Translations under genes and position numbers: made by a program
Shown here: piece after piece, positions 54,305 through 64,000 of the stretch
Layout: the number at the start of each line of letters is the position of its first letter
How positions within the stretch are numbered: the first letter of the stretch is position 1
From: Metellina segmentata
Taxonomy: Eukaryota; Arthropoda; Arachnida; Araneae; Tetragnathidae
Assembly (NCBI GenBank): GCA_947359465.1
Contig: OX375883.1
Coordinates: 20,423,828-20,487,827 of the forward strand
Reading direction: 5' to 3'
DNA length: 64,000 bases
The notes under the pieces: model-generated
The model's input: only the letters and a program-made list of their open reading frames with translations
What the model was told of the DNA's origin: nothing
The model's database searches: none

Positions 54305-54946
54305 AACTTTATAGTAGTCAACTATCCTAATGAAAACAAACAAGACACAAAATATTTAGGCCCAACGAGACATACGTGAATTAGGCCTAACGAGACTTGA
54401 CTTAGGACTACTTGACAAGTCCAAAAACTAAGTACAAGGACTATAAAAACACTTTAAAAACAATTAGAAATGCTTGAACTGATAGAAATAGAAGTAATAC
54501 ACTGCTTAGTACTAATTGAATGAAGAATACCACAAAAATAACTTAATTTCACGGGATCTCCGAAAACGCGACGCACACTGTTCGACACCTAGCGGCGGAA
54601 TCGATAAAGGAAATATTCGAATTATGAAGGGAATAGACTCTACTCATGATTATAGATTAATTATTTTTATTTTTTGTATCAATTTATATTTATTGTTGCA
54701 ATATATTTTATTAATTTTTCAACAATGTATTTCTCGATCAACCATAACTCTTAAAATATCTTCAGAAATATTATGTGAAAAGTCTGTTCCCTAGATAATA
54801 TTGTTTTCTTGCATAAAAAATGTTTTTTCAATGTAAACAAAGTTTTTATAGTATTTTTCTGTGTTTTATGTTATGTTTCAATTTAAAACGTAGTTCTGAA
54901 AAAAAAAATAATAATAAATTGAAAAAAACCACCTCCGAAGGTGTAC
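54305..54946. other. No recognised feature
   Basis: It contains GCCCAACGAGACATACGTGA and GGCCTAACGAGACTTGACTT (54,360-54,405), possibly more LINE 5' UTR. The 92-codon frame at 54,516 has no family features. Confidence 0.4.
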
Positions 54947-55566
54947 TGATTCCATACACTGATGTGATAAAAGTCATCTGATAACAGTATGCAAATTTAC
55001 TAGTGTTCACATTGCATTAAAAGGCTATAATAAATGTCAGATAGTTATCAGTGCTGTCTGTTGAACTCTTGAATGTATTTACCTGTCGAGAGTGTATTTA
55101 TTTTTTTTGTGTCAGACATTTCTTTTTTGTGTACGCACACCTAATTCTGTTTTGTCATAAACTCTTTATCCTCTCGTTCAAAATAAATATTTTACTCTCT
55201 ATTTACGCGAGTTATTTTGATTTAACAAGAGCGGGCCTAGCCAATTTCAAAGAATTTTTTTTTCTATTTGTGGCATAGTAGTATCATTAGTTAGCAAACC
55301 AAATGGGAATTCAGAATAATCACCGGGGGTTAGCAAGCAGTGGTCACACCTGACCCCACGAGAAGAACTGTCCCAGGCAATGCCGTGCTGGCCGCGCAGT
55401 GGCTAGTCAGCTATATTATACACACAAATAAATTACATAACATCTAGTGCATGCGTTTTGAAGCGCGTTCTTTCATTTACCAATGTGTACATTTATGTAT
55501 CATCAACGCTCTTATTCTATTTGGTTACTAACACGACTGAATTTCCAACATCATTATAATAGCACA

Positions 55567-55972
55567 CAACTGGAGAAGGATTCAGTGATCTATCCTTTGA
55601 AGATATTCACGAATCAGTCGACAAAGCCGTAAGCGAAGATGAAATATTAGAAGAGGTTGTCTTTGAGACTCCCAATCCCACAGAATGTAGTGATAATGAA
55701 CAATATGATCTTGTTCTAAATACAGGTTTAATAAAAGAATGTCTGGATCTGACCAGAAAATTGGGTAATCATTTTGTCAAACATTACCATAATGAGGGAA
55801 ATTTCAACGAGAAATGAAGTTCTTGACAGCCTCTTACAGAGAATTCTGTAGCGGCCTAACCAAAACACGAACACAACAATTAATAACTGAATTCGTTGGT
55901 AAAACTGGTGAAACATCCGTACTAGATGAGACTTGTGCTGGTCCAAACAGATTTAGGTGTACATTAAGTTGT
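55567..55972 (+). pseudogene. Acidic ORF relic of composite repeat, best copy
   Basis: The reading runs GEGFSDLSFEDIHESVDKAV, EDEILEEVVFETPNPTECSD, then YDLVLNTGLIKECLDLTRKL and NHFVKHYHNEGNFNEK. One frameshift near 55,815 leads to FLTASYREFCSGLTKTRTQQ and LITEFVGKTGETSVLD. Most differences among the three copies leave the frame readable up to about 55,815. It resembles the acidic C-terminal tail that follows the DDE domain in pogo/Tigger-like transposases, but no catalytic part is present in any copy. An unknown gene remains possible. Opposite-strand frames at 55,728-55,946 are shadows. Confidence 0.45.
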
Positions 55973-56509
55973 TGTGTAAGTAAAGACGTGTTTATGATCT
56001 CATTTTTATTGTACTGAAGTTCACACTTTATATTTTGAGGTTCCTCATCCATCAGATTTCTAACTGTCCATTTGGGATACTCTCATTTATGTTTTTGTAA
56101 TATCTATAATGTGTTTTTATGTTTTTTTTTTAATTTTTTATTTTATTTCTTGAGGCAGGTTTTATTGCAAATCAGTTAGAGTTATCGCCTAAATGTTTAG
56201 TTTTTTAAAACTGCTCAATTTTTTACAAAATAAAATAGTTCTTTTAATTTTTTTAAAATTAAAGTTTTGAGATAAAAAATTTAGGATTTGAAATACATAC
56301 ATTTGAACAAATCCATTAATGCTCATTTGTTGTTAAGTTTTGCTTTGCAAAAAGTTTCTCCTCGATTCTTGCATAATTATACCAAAAGAAAAACAAATTT
56401 TCGTACCGTATGACTGAAATACTTTATATTTAAAGTTTATTGCATATGGAATTGAAAATAAAAAATTTTATGTACCACTTGTTTCTTTGTTTTTGTTGTA
56501 TTATGATAT

Positions 56510-56545
56510 CCTGTTGTGTTGCTCCAGTACAACGTTAATAAAAAA
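56510..56545 (+). repeat. SINE tail fragment
   Basis: CCTGTTGTGTTGCTCCAGTA plus CAACGTTAATAAAAAAATC is a SINE 3' tail. The left arm has lost the surrounding region, and the central copy shows only a remnant (ACAACATTAATTAAAAAATA near 43,840). Confidence 0.7.
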
Positions 56546-58284
56546 ATCCTTGTATAATGAAATTAAGTACATATTTACTGTAACTGTAACACTCCTTTTT
56601 TATTAACCTTCATGTGTTCGTGTACAAAAAATATCTTGCAATGTCAGAACCAGTCTCAATAAATTATTCTGAAAACATTAAATGTTGCTTACAATTTGTA
56701 TCAAATTATTTATGTTTACATATTTAGCTCTGTTTTCAGAATTATTATAGATTACCAATGCTGTCCATTTAGAGCTTGGATGAAAATCAAAATTTTCCCA
56801 TATTGTGTTTGATGTAAGCCAACTCTAAGCCTACTTTTCTGTAATGTCAACAAAGGACCCTCGATTTTCAATAATACTATCATACATAATTAATGTTTTC
56901 TTGAGAACTTTCTGTAAGAAGTCGGTCATACTTTTTCATATCTCGCAGAGAACAGTGTTTCAAAAATATTTTTTTACACATATTTATTTTGAAGGCACAT
57001 GATGCAACCCAAAGTAATTTTACAATTTATAGAAGTCTCCGTCATGTAGATAATGCATTTTGATTAAATATTTTTCTAAAACATGCTGAAGCTTCACACT
57101 CACCATCCGAAATCAACTTACTAAATAAAGCTTCGAGTAAAAGCTATAGAGGAAAATGGTCTGAAAAATCATGTGGTCGAAAGACTAAACGTACACTGCT
57201 GGCAATCATTTCACCGATATCATATTCCATGAATAATGTCCTTAATTGAGAACACACTGAAATCAGAAATGTTTTATTTAAAAGTTATTCCAAAACAAAA
57301 TGATATCCTATGTAAATATCCTGCATTACAACTGAAGAAATTGTAAGCCAATTTTTGGTTGGGAAATATCAAAAGTCATAAAATTTTCTGTAGCTATACA
57401 ATCTGATTACTGCAATATTGGCTTTGGTCAGATTTGTATTCCAAGCTTATCCAGAACTACGAGTCAGCTAGACTTGTTAATTTTGTTTGTGCTATCTCCA
57501 TACATGTAACTCACTCAAAACATCTGTCCTGATCAGAACATGAAAATTTTAGACGAGAAAATAATTTTGAATAGCCCTTTTGAAAAATAAATTAAACCTG
57601 CATCATGCTTCTAAATTAGTTAAAACCCTTTTTAAGTGAAACATTGCCAAGATAAGTATCCCATCTCTTTTCTGAGAAAATGACTTACAATTTTAACACG
57701 GAGTAATTTTTATTTTAATCAAAGCTTAATAACTCAAACAGAATGTGAGAAAGTTTTCCCCATTCTTTTTCTATTCATAACTAGGAAGGTCATTAATATA
57801 ACAGGTGCAGTGGTTGAAAAGAACAGACTAACATCGTCACTTCAAGGCATTGCATGGTGTAATCAATGGTTTTGGAATGGCCGCTCTACCATGAATATTT
57901 GCCATTTGCAGTTCACACCGGATAGTTTTTGATGAAACTGTTTCCTATAGATGTGTGTTCATCTCAGATATTATCTGGTATACTGTTGTCTTGTGTTTTT
58001 TTGCCACAATCCACTTCAAAACCCTTTTGTTTCTGTTATTCAACTTCGATGTTGTGGGGTTTTTAGATGATGTTTTCCCCTACTTCAAATATGCTGACAT
58101 TACAGTCTACACTGTACTTCTCCCAAGACCTAGAAGGGTTAACCGTCATCGTTACTGAGGCTCCAGCAATACGGGCCCCAACAATCACTCCTCTTTTGAA
58201 ATCAGAGGTCAGCCATAACGCAATTTTAACACAGAAATATATTTCACATCCGACTTCTATTACTGCTAGTAGCAGACTTATGTG

Positions 58285-59393
58285 AAGGTAGTGCAATCCG
58301 GCACGATTTTCAATCCGGTCGGATTCGGCCGGATTGGAATTTTGTTAATAAGTCTATCTAACCAGTATCTATTTTTCCAAAATCTTCAGAGTGAAAGTAA
58401 GTAAAAAGGATATTATTCCAAATTGACGAACAGAACGTTTATTTTAGCATTAGAGAATCAACTTTATTATTAATTATCCGTAGGTAGGAATTCAGTCACC
58501 AACAATTAATTATAGTAAATACTAGTACTGCTAGTAGTAAGTATTAAACGATTGATTATGATCAGTATAACTAGTTCCCATCCCAAAAAATATCAGCATG
58601 TTTTATACGTAGTACTTTTCAATTTATCTAAAATTAAGTAGTCTCCATTTCTAATATCGTTGAGTAAATGACATATAAATTGTATCTAACCTTGCCTCAT
58701 ACTAACACAAAAATCTAACCTTTGGCAGTATTTGGTCAACATAACAAACAAGGGAACTCTTAATTCTTCTTAATTGCTTAAATTGAAGTTATATAGTAAT
58801 GAAAATCCCTATTGAGTTTGCAAGAACTATATAAGGAAACACATCGTATTAACTGTGTCATCCCCCAACCTACTTCTCAATGAACTAATTAACTAATAAC
58901 GCAAATATAACCAGCGGTCTAGAAAAGGCCCTTTCAGCTTCAACACTAGTTGGTTTAACCGTGTCATTAAGTAGTCGTACATAAGAAACAAATATTTTCC
59001 TTCGACTCCATTTCATATATATGAAGTCATTTCTTTCTTCGTTATTTCCTCAAAATGTGTTTATTTTCTAAAGTTTATCTTTTTGCAATAGTCTTTATTT
59101 TCTTGCAGAATTTGCTTTTCTAATTCCTCTTTATTACAAAAATATTATTGATAATTTAATTTATTATTTTTCTAAAATTCTCCAAACTGATGATTGAAAT
59201 ATATAAAATCGATTCATTCACAATCGATTGCTTAATAAACGATTTTACGACTTTAAAGTTGGGTTAGAATAATCGAATTTTTAATTTAAAAAAAATTCGG
59301 GTTTATTGGATCCGGCCCGGATCCGATAGATGTTGCCGGATCCGGTAGGTAGCTAAATGATGCCGGATTCTCCGGATCGGATTACAATCTCTA
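58285..59393 (-). mobile_element. hAT element, right-arm copy
   Basis: Same element as 14,324-15,433 with the same flanking octamer (CTTATGTG at 58,277-58,284 and 59,394-59,401). The dimerisation relic is at about 58,807-58,985 on the minus strand. Confidence 0.88.
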
Positions 59394-60820
59394 CTTATGT
59401 GTACTTTCTCATCCGCTAGGTGACATCCTTCACCGCTAGAGGACAGGAGTATACGAGAGATTTCTTTCGAGTGCTATTTTTTCACAAGTGTTCATATTAT
59501 TTTGTCCAACCTCTGTAGATATTATCACTTTGTTAACTCTATATACTCTATATATCTATATAATAACTATTGTATATTTTTATGTACTTGAGCAAAAATC
59601 AATTTGTGTTATATTTTTGCGACTTTGCCACAAAATATTGTGTCCGCAATAATATGTTTCCCTACGCCCTCGAAATTTTGTTACATTATTTTCGTTGTTT
59701 ACCAGTAACCAACTTTAATTTTATAATGCTTTGAATTATTTAAAAAACAATTCTGAGTTTTTGCTTTAATTGTCACTCCGATACTTAGTTTTCATGTGTT
59801 GAAACTGTCAATCCACTTGCATCTTGTTGCCTTCGTCTTTGCATTCCTTCTTAGGCATCTGCATTTCCTACCTACTCGACTTCCAAGTTACAGGTTCACG
59901 AACAAGTCATTTTTCACATTGCATTTTTCCTTAGCCATCTTCATTTCTTACCTTCTCGACACACTTCCAGGTTCAATAACAAAAAATCTCTAAAACTAAA
60001 AATAAAAGCTATTTGAAAGACTTTTGGACTGGTTATAAGAGAAATTTCGGCCCAAATGCTCCATTAAAACCCCAATCTCTTCAAACGATAAGAAAAACTG
60101 GGTAAATAGAACTATGAGTTAGAATTGTTACTAATGTGAATTCATTCATTAGTAACACCATCTTTTCTTGGTTGGAAGAATCTCAATATTTTATGGGGAA
60201 TATTCTCTTTTTTCTTTCAGAAGAAAGCTATTTTCAACATTTGACATTTCATCGGTCATAAAGTTCTGGGCACTTGACACAAGCCATCTTCATCTGACCT
60301 CACACTTATATTACAATCTCCTAAGTCTTAAGCCCCTAGAGAACATTTAAAATTGCATTGACAGGTGGCTTTCAGCTGAAAGGTAGTCTGGAGATTGGAA
60401 AAGCCTGAGATGATTTAGATCTGAGAGAACGAGGACACTCTCGATAACCTCTGCCCAACCCCTTCTTTCCCTTAATGTATCTAATATTGTACATATCTAT
60501 AAAGCTGTATACATAGAATGTTAGAATTAATGTTGGTAGTGGCGAAACCCAAAGATCTTGTTCTCGCTTTACGCGACCATTTCTAACTGTTATCACACCA
60601 TTTCATCCGGTAGAAGTTTTTACCTGCCTTTGATGCTTTTTATGAAACAAGATTCGTACGTTCTTCAAAAAAGAGCGATACAACGGAAATGGAACAACGC
60701 GTTCCAGTTACAATGTCAGACATTTTGAATTAATCAAATCACCAGCGCTAAACACTCACTTAATATTTATAAACCAAAAGCGAGATTAATCATTTCTTCT
60801 GACCCAGTGTCATCGCTTCT

Positions 60821-61024
60821 TTAAATTGACTCTTCTCTTGTTGGAGAACCTGCCTCCAAGGCACTCCAACGTTTCGAAACTTTTAAGTATATCATGTCAA
60901 TGATCTGAGTAGCCGATTCAGCCTGTTGATGTTTTCTGAGTTCATGTCGGGGATCTGTAGATATTTGAGTTTGGTTGTGGCCCAAACAATGGGAGAGGAA
61001 TTGCTCGTGTGATGTGAGCGACAT
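60821..61024 (-). CDS. Unidentified short ORF, right-arm copy
   Basis: A 67-codon partner of 12,718-12,942; the core STDPRHELRKHQQAE is unchanged. No family recognised and coding is unproven. Confidence 0.2.
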   Translation of the reverse strand: MSLTSHEQFLSHCLGHNQTQISTDPRHELRKHQQAESATQIIDMIYLKVSKRWSALEAGSPTREESI

Positions 61025-61757
61025 TCTTATTTTCTCTCTTTGCGTCTTTCACTTGGATTATTTAGTTGCCTAGCTGGTCAGTAAGTCACGGGCTTGAATA
61101 TCCGTTTGCAAGCGCATGGTTATTGGTATTTGTCCTTATTAGTAGCGGCAGCTCTCCCATTCTTTTCTCTAATATCTAATATTCTTCAGTTTGGCCCTTG
61201 TAGTTCTGAAGACCGAGTAGTCAGTTGTCTGGTATGAAAAAAATACTTAATCATAACAATAGATCAGTTGTAAAGTAAATGGTGTCCAAGTATTTGATAC
61301 CTCAAAACGCTAAGAAACAATAACACTGAATTGAATCCATTGAGTATCAATTGTTATTCAGTTAGAACATGTCTGTTTACAAAGCAAGATAAAAAGTCTA
61401 CTCAAAATACGCAAATTTGGCTGCTTTTATTTTTTTGGAGGGACATATTAGATCATGCTGTGGAACACATGGGACATACAACATCAATTAATAGACAATA
61501 ACCATCCCATAGTTACTTCTCGAAGAATTAACACTGGTGATTCGTTTAAAAGTGAAATGGAGTAGAAATGAAACCTTCCAGATGAAGATGGATTTACCTG
61601 ACAATTTTATGCTAAAAAAAGAGTCCAAACGGATTTCACAAACTGTTTCACTCAATCTTTTCCAAGTGCACATTTTTTTTTTCCATCAGAGGATGTTGCA
61701 CATGCTTGCTCTGTTACTAAGTTCCATATTATTTCTCACATTCTCTCAGTCAAATTT

Positions 61758-62066
61758 GCCGACCTGCCGGTCTGTTGGTTAAGGTATTAGCCTCTAGATC
61801 GGAAGGTTCTTGGTTCGAATCCGGGTCAGTGCATAGGTGCTTGTAAGCGTATGGTGTAGAGGCGGTTTATGCCCCTTAAATCTGACGTGGTCCTCACGCT
61901 GGGTTGGTGTGGGTTTGGAGCGTGGAGTGCCAGCTCAGGTGTTACAATGGCTCAAAATGACTTGGTGTAGTCCACGAATCTTTTCCTTAGGAGATTGATC
62001 CCGGACCTTTGTTAAAAGCCCGCTGTATTGCTCTAGTACGACGTTAATTAAAATTACCTTACCTTA
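61758..62066 (+). repeat. tRNA-derived SINE, right-arm copy
   Basis: The partner of 11,705-12,005, with intact head (GCCGACCTGCCGGTCTGTTG), B box (GGTTCGAATCC) and tail. Confidence 0.88.
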
Positions 62067-63325
62067 CATCAACCAACTTTTTAATTTCTAGTTTGTATGC
62101 TTTGTTCACTAGAGTGTCTATATAATCAGAGTGACGACGAGGGGCCCAATGCGCATGCGCGGCAGACATTTTTCAACCAGAATCTTCTCCAAGGAGGTTA
62201 CTGGAGGTTTCTGCCTTGGGTTTCCCACATTTCCTCCTCGCTCTTTCTTTTGGCAACAGTGTATAGGAACCAAAATTTTTTATATCGTAATTGACGCTAC
62301 ACTTTTTTGCGTTTATTCGCAATGAGTGGGTTAAAGTTAAAATTTAATTATTTTTATGCTCACAACTTATTTAAATTGTTTTTGGGCATATTAACAAGAA
62401 AAAGAAAAAAATTAAGCTTTTAACTTCAGTGTTAAATAAAATAGGAACTGATGAGTTATCTCTCTCAGGCGCTTCAGTTTTCTTTAAATTCTTTCCATGC
62501 TGTGTGATAGAAGTGTTTACTCATTAATTTTATTACATTAAATAAAAAATAGATTTAAAATGTGTTCTTCTAATAATGGATAGTTCCTTAAAATAAAACT
62601 TTCTTTTAATCATTTGTTTAACACATGTAGTTTTTTTTTGTAAGATTAATCATTTCTGTACATTAACGGAATTACAAAAGATACTGTACAACTGAACATT
62701 TTTATTTGGCCTTTTTAATGCATGACACAAAATTTTAACCCACTTCAGTTTAATTTTTGTTTCAAGTTTCATCCATTGATAAAAGTCAAAAACATGTAAT
62801 TGTTTTAAACTATTGGGGCAAATTGTTGTGAATTTTTTCAGTTGTTCCTTTTATTTAAATATATGAATGAATAAATTGAAACATAATAAAAAAAAGCATG
62901 ATCTCATGTTTTATACTTGTCTTCAAGCAGAATAAACTAGAGAATTTTATGTATACCGACATAAAAATTTTATTAAAGTAATTAGCCTCAGAGTTAAATA
63001 GTTCTCTTTTAAATGGCATTATTCACTTGAATTCCTAAACTTCATACAAATGTTTATAATTTCTTGCAAATAGTTTATATTTAATTTCATTACAAAACTG
63101 AATTTATTTAAATACAACATTAAATATTTTTGTTAATCTTGACTAAAAGTATTGACACAGTAATAGAAACAGTTGCACCAATAAAATCAATTTTACAAAT
63201 TAAACACATTTATTCAGAGATGGTTGACATGTTTAAACATTAGAAATTCCATTTACAATTTGTAGCCATAATGCGCACTGTACAGCTTTTACTAGCTAGT
63301 TCAGATTTGTGTCCCACTCCATTGG

Positions 63326-63439
63326 TCATTTTCTTTTACGCTGCATGGGAGCATGATGAAATATTGTAGCTTTATCAGGTTTTAGTTTTCTTTTAGAATC
63401 AGCTCTTTTTGCCTCCCATTGATCAGCATCAAAGTGTAC
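63326..63439 (-). pseudogene. THAP domain C-terminal exon, right-arm copy
   Basis: Identical in sequence to 10,323-10,436. The upstream fragment is at 63,496-63,573 with three synonymous changes and one stop-creating change relative to the left copy. Confidence 0.6.
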
Positions 63440-63787
63440 CTATGACACAAAAATAATGATTAATAATGTGTTGACTTTAATATGCAAGTTTAATATGCAC
63501 AACGTGCTAACTTAGATTGAGGGAAACCACTATGTTGTTCGAAAAATGCTATTTCCTTTAAACGTCTTCACATTTATACTGACAAAACACCTAAAACAAT
63601 AATAAATAAAAATCCTAGAACACGAAATGTAACATGAAAAGGCTAGATTTTCTTCTAAATTTAACGTACACACAAAAAGTTCCCATGTTAAATTTAAAGG
63701 GGCTTGGAAAAAACCACCGCGCGGTACAAAAGGTCTTTATACCAATCAGAAAATGTTTCCCGTTTGTCTCCACTCTTATTATATAGG

Positions 63788-63983
63788 CGAAAGTCCTCAT
63801 TTTAGGTAGGTGTGGAAGTTTGGAGAGTGGTGTGCCAGTTCAGGTATTGCCTCGTCATCTGAACGTGGTTCAAAATTACGTGGTGATGTCCTCGGATCTT
63901 TCCCCTAAGGGAATGATCCCGGACCGTCGTAAAAAAGCCCATTGTGTTGCTCTAGTACGACGTTATTTAAAAATTACCAATTA
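63788..63983 (+). repeat. 5'-truncated SINE, right-arm copy
   Basis: The partner of 9,780-9,975, with the same truncation and the same 13-base flanks. Confidence 0.85.
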
Positions 63984-64000
63984 TCTGATTATATAGACAC

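Larger units (their letters stand above)
54947..57824 (+). repeat. Composite repeat, right copy
   Basis: It holds the Tc1-like end (54,966-55,085), the GC-richer block (GCCGTGCTGGCCGCGCAGTG near 55,382), the acidic ORF relic, a SINE tail at 56,510-56,545, AT-rich DNA, and the 24-base SINE head stub at 57,801-57,824. Confidence 0.85.
54947..64000 (-). repeat. Right arm of giant inverted repeat
   Basis: The inverted partner of 9,762-18,540. The inner break is sharp: similarity stops just before the Tc1 end (ATTCCATACACTGA at 54,950-54,963), whereas left and central composite copies continue. The outer end cannot be judged because the window ends on the base that pairs with 9,763. Confidence 0.93.
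62113..64000. mobile_element. Candidate THAP-bearing element, right-arm copy (cut at window end)
   Basis: It begins AGTGTCTATATAATCAG at 62,113 and ends with the inverse at the last base of the window. From 62,114 to 64,000 is 1,887 bp, the same length as 9,763-11,649. Contents mirror the left copy, including the nested SINE. Confidence 0.45.

Noticed and set aside
9762..64000. Polinton/Maverick or other giant virus-like element bounded by the arms
   Set aside because: No viral-type polymerase, retroviral-like integrase, packaging ATPase, protease or capsid gene is found between the arms. The interior is ordinary transposon debris.
54947..64000. Assembly artefact duplicating the left arm
   Set aside because: The arms show substitutions, indels and unequal lengths, and the inner boundary differs from that of the left arm.
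1..64000. CRISPR arrays, bacterial operons, ribosome binding sites or replication origins
   Set aside because: No spaced direct-repeat arrays and no bacterial gene organisation; the content is eukaryotic.

Overview
This window is eukaryotic nuclear DNA: very AT-rich, dominated by retrotransposons, DNA transposons and tRNA-derived SINEs, with no operons and no bacterial signals. The mix of I-like, Jockey-like and CR1-like LINEs, Tc1, hAT and pogo relics, a YqaJ-domain gene relic and one very abundant tRNA-headed SINE suggests an arthropod. A chelicerate such as a spider is plausible, but that is inference only. I see no intact host gene. The only long intact reading frame is ORF2 of a young Jockey-type LINE (30,937-33,621, minus).

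The dominant architecture is a giant inverted repeat. About 9,762-18,540 is repeated in inverted orientation at about 54,947-64,000, with 36 kb between. The right copy reaches the window edge, so its true outer end is unknown. The arms share nested insertions (a hAT element with target duplications, truncated SINEs, a Tc1 end) and differ by scattered substitutions, so this is an aged duplication rather than an assembly echo. A third, more diverged copy of the inner 3 kb lies at about 41,320-45,430. The outer 1.9 kb of each arm is bounded by short inverted repeats and carries pieces of a THAP zinc-finger domain. This is the best candidate here for an undescribed transposon.

Layout. 1-9,760: AT-rich DNA with a three-unit tandem repeat, a pogo-like transposase C-terminus (4.4-5.1 kb) and a cluster of SINEs. 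9,762-18,900: left arm. 19,033-21,430: truncated LINE with RNase H. 21,800-23,310: fused copia and gypsy fragments. 25,590-26,830: one copy of an unknown repeat family (others near 36.2-36.5 kb and 39.3-40.5 kb). 26,860-30,276: two Tc1-like relics, one split by a 908-bp element with 66-bp terminal repeats. 30,290-34,347: young Jockey-like LINE. 34,436-35,110: YqaJ-domain relic. 36,945-37,925: PIF/Harbinger-like nonautonomous element. 41,320-46,250: third composite copy and a 590-bp tandem duplication. 50,345-54,300: near full-length but broken CR1-like LINE with a SINE inside. 54,947-64,000: right arm.

The genes here do not form a pathway. The window records successive insertions and duplications. 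Nesting gives a partial order: SINE and hAT insertion came before arm duplication; Tc1 preceded the 66-bp-TIR element; CR1 preceded its SINE; and the Jockey LINE is young because its 13-bp target duplication is perfect.
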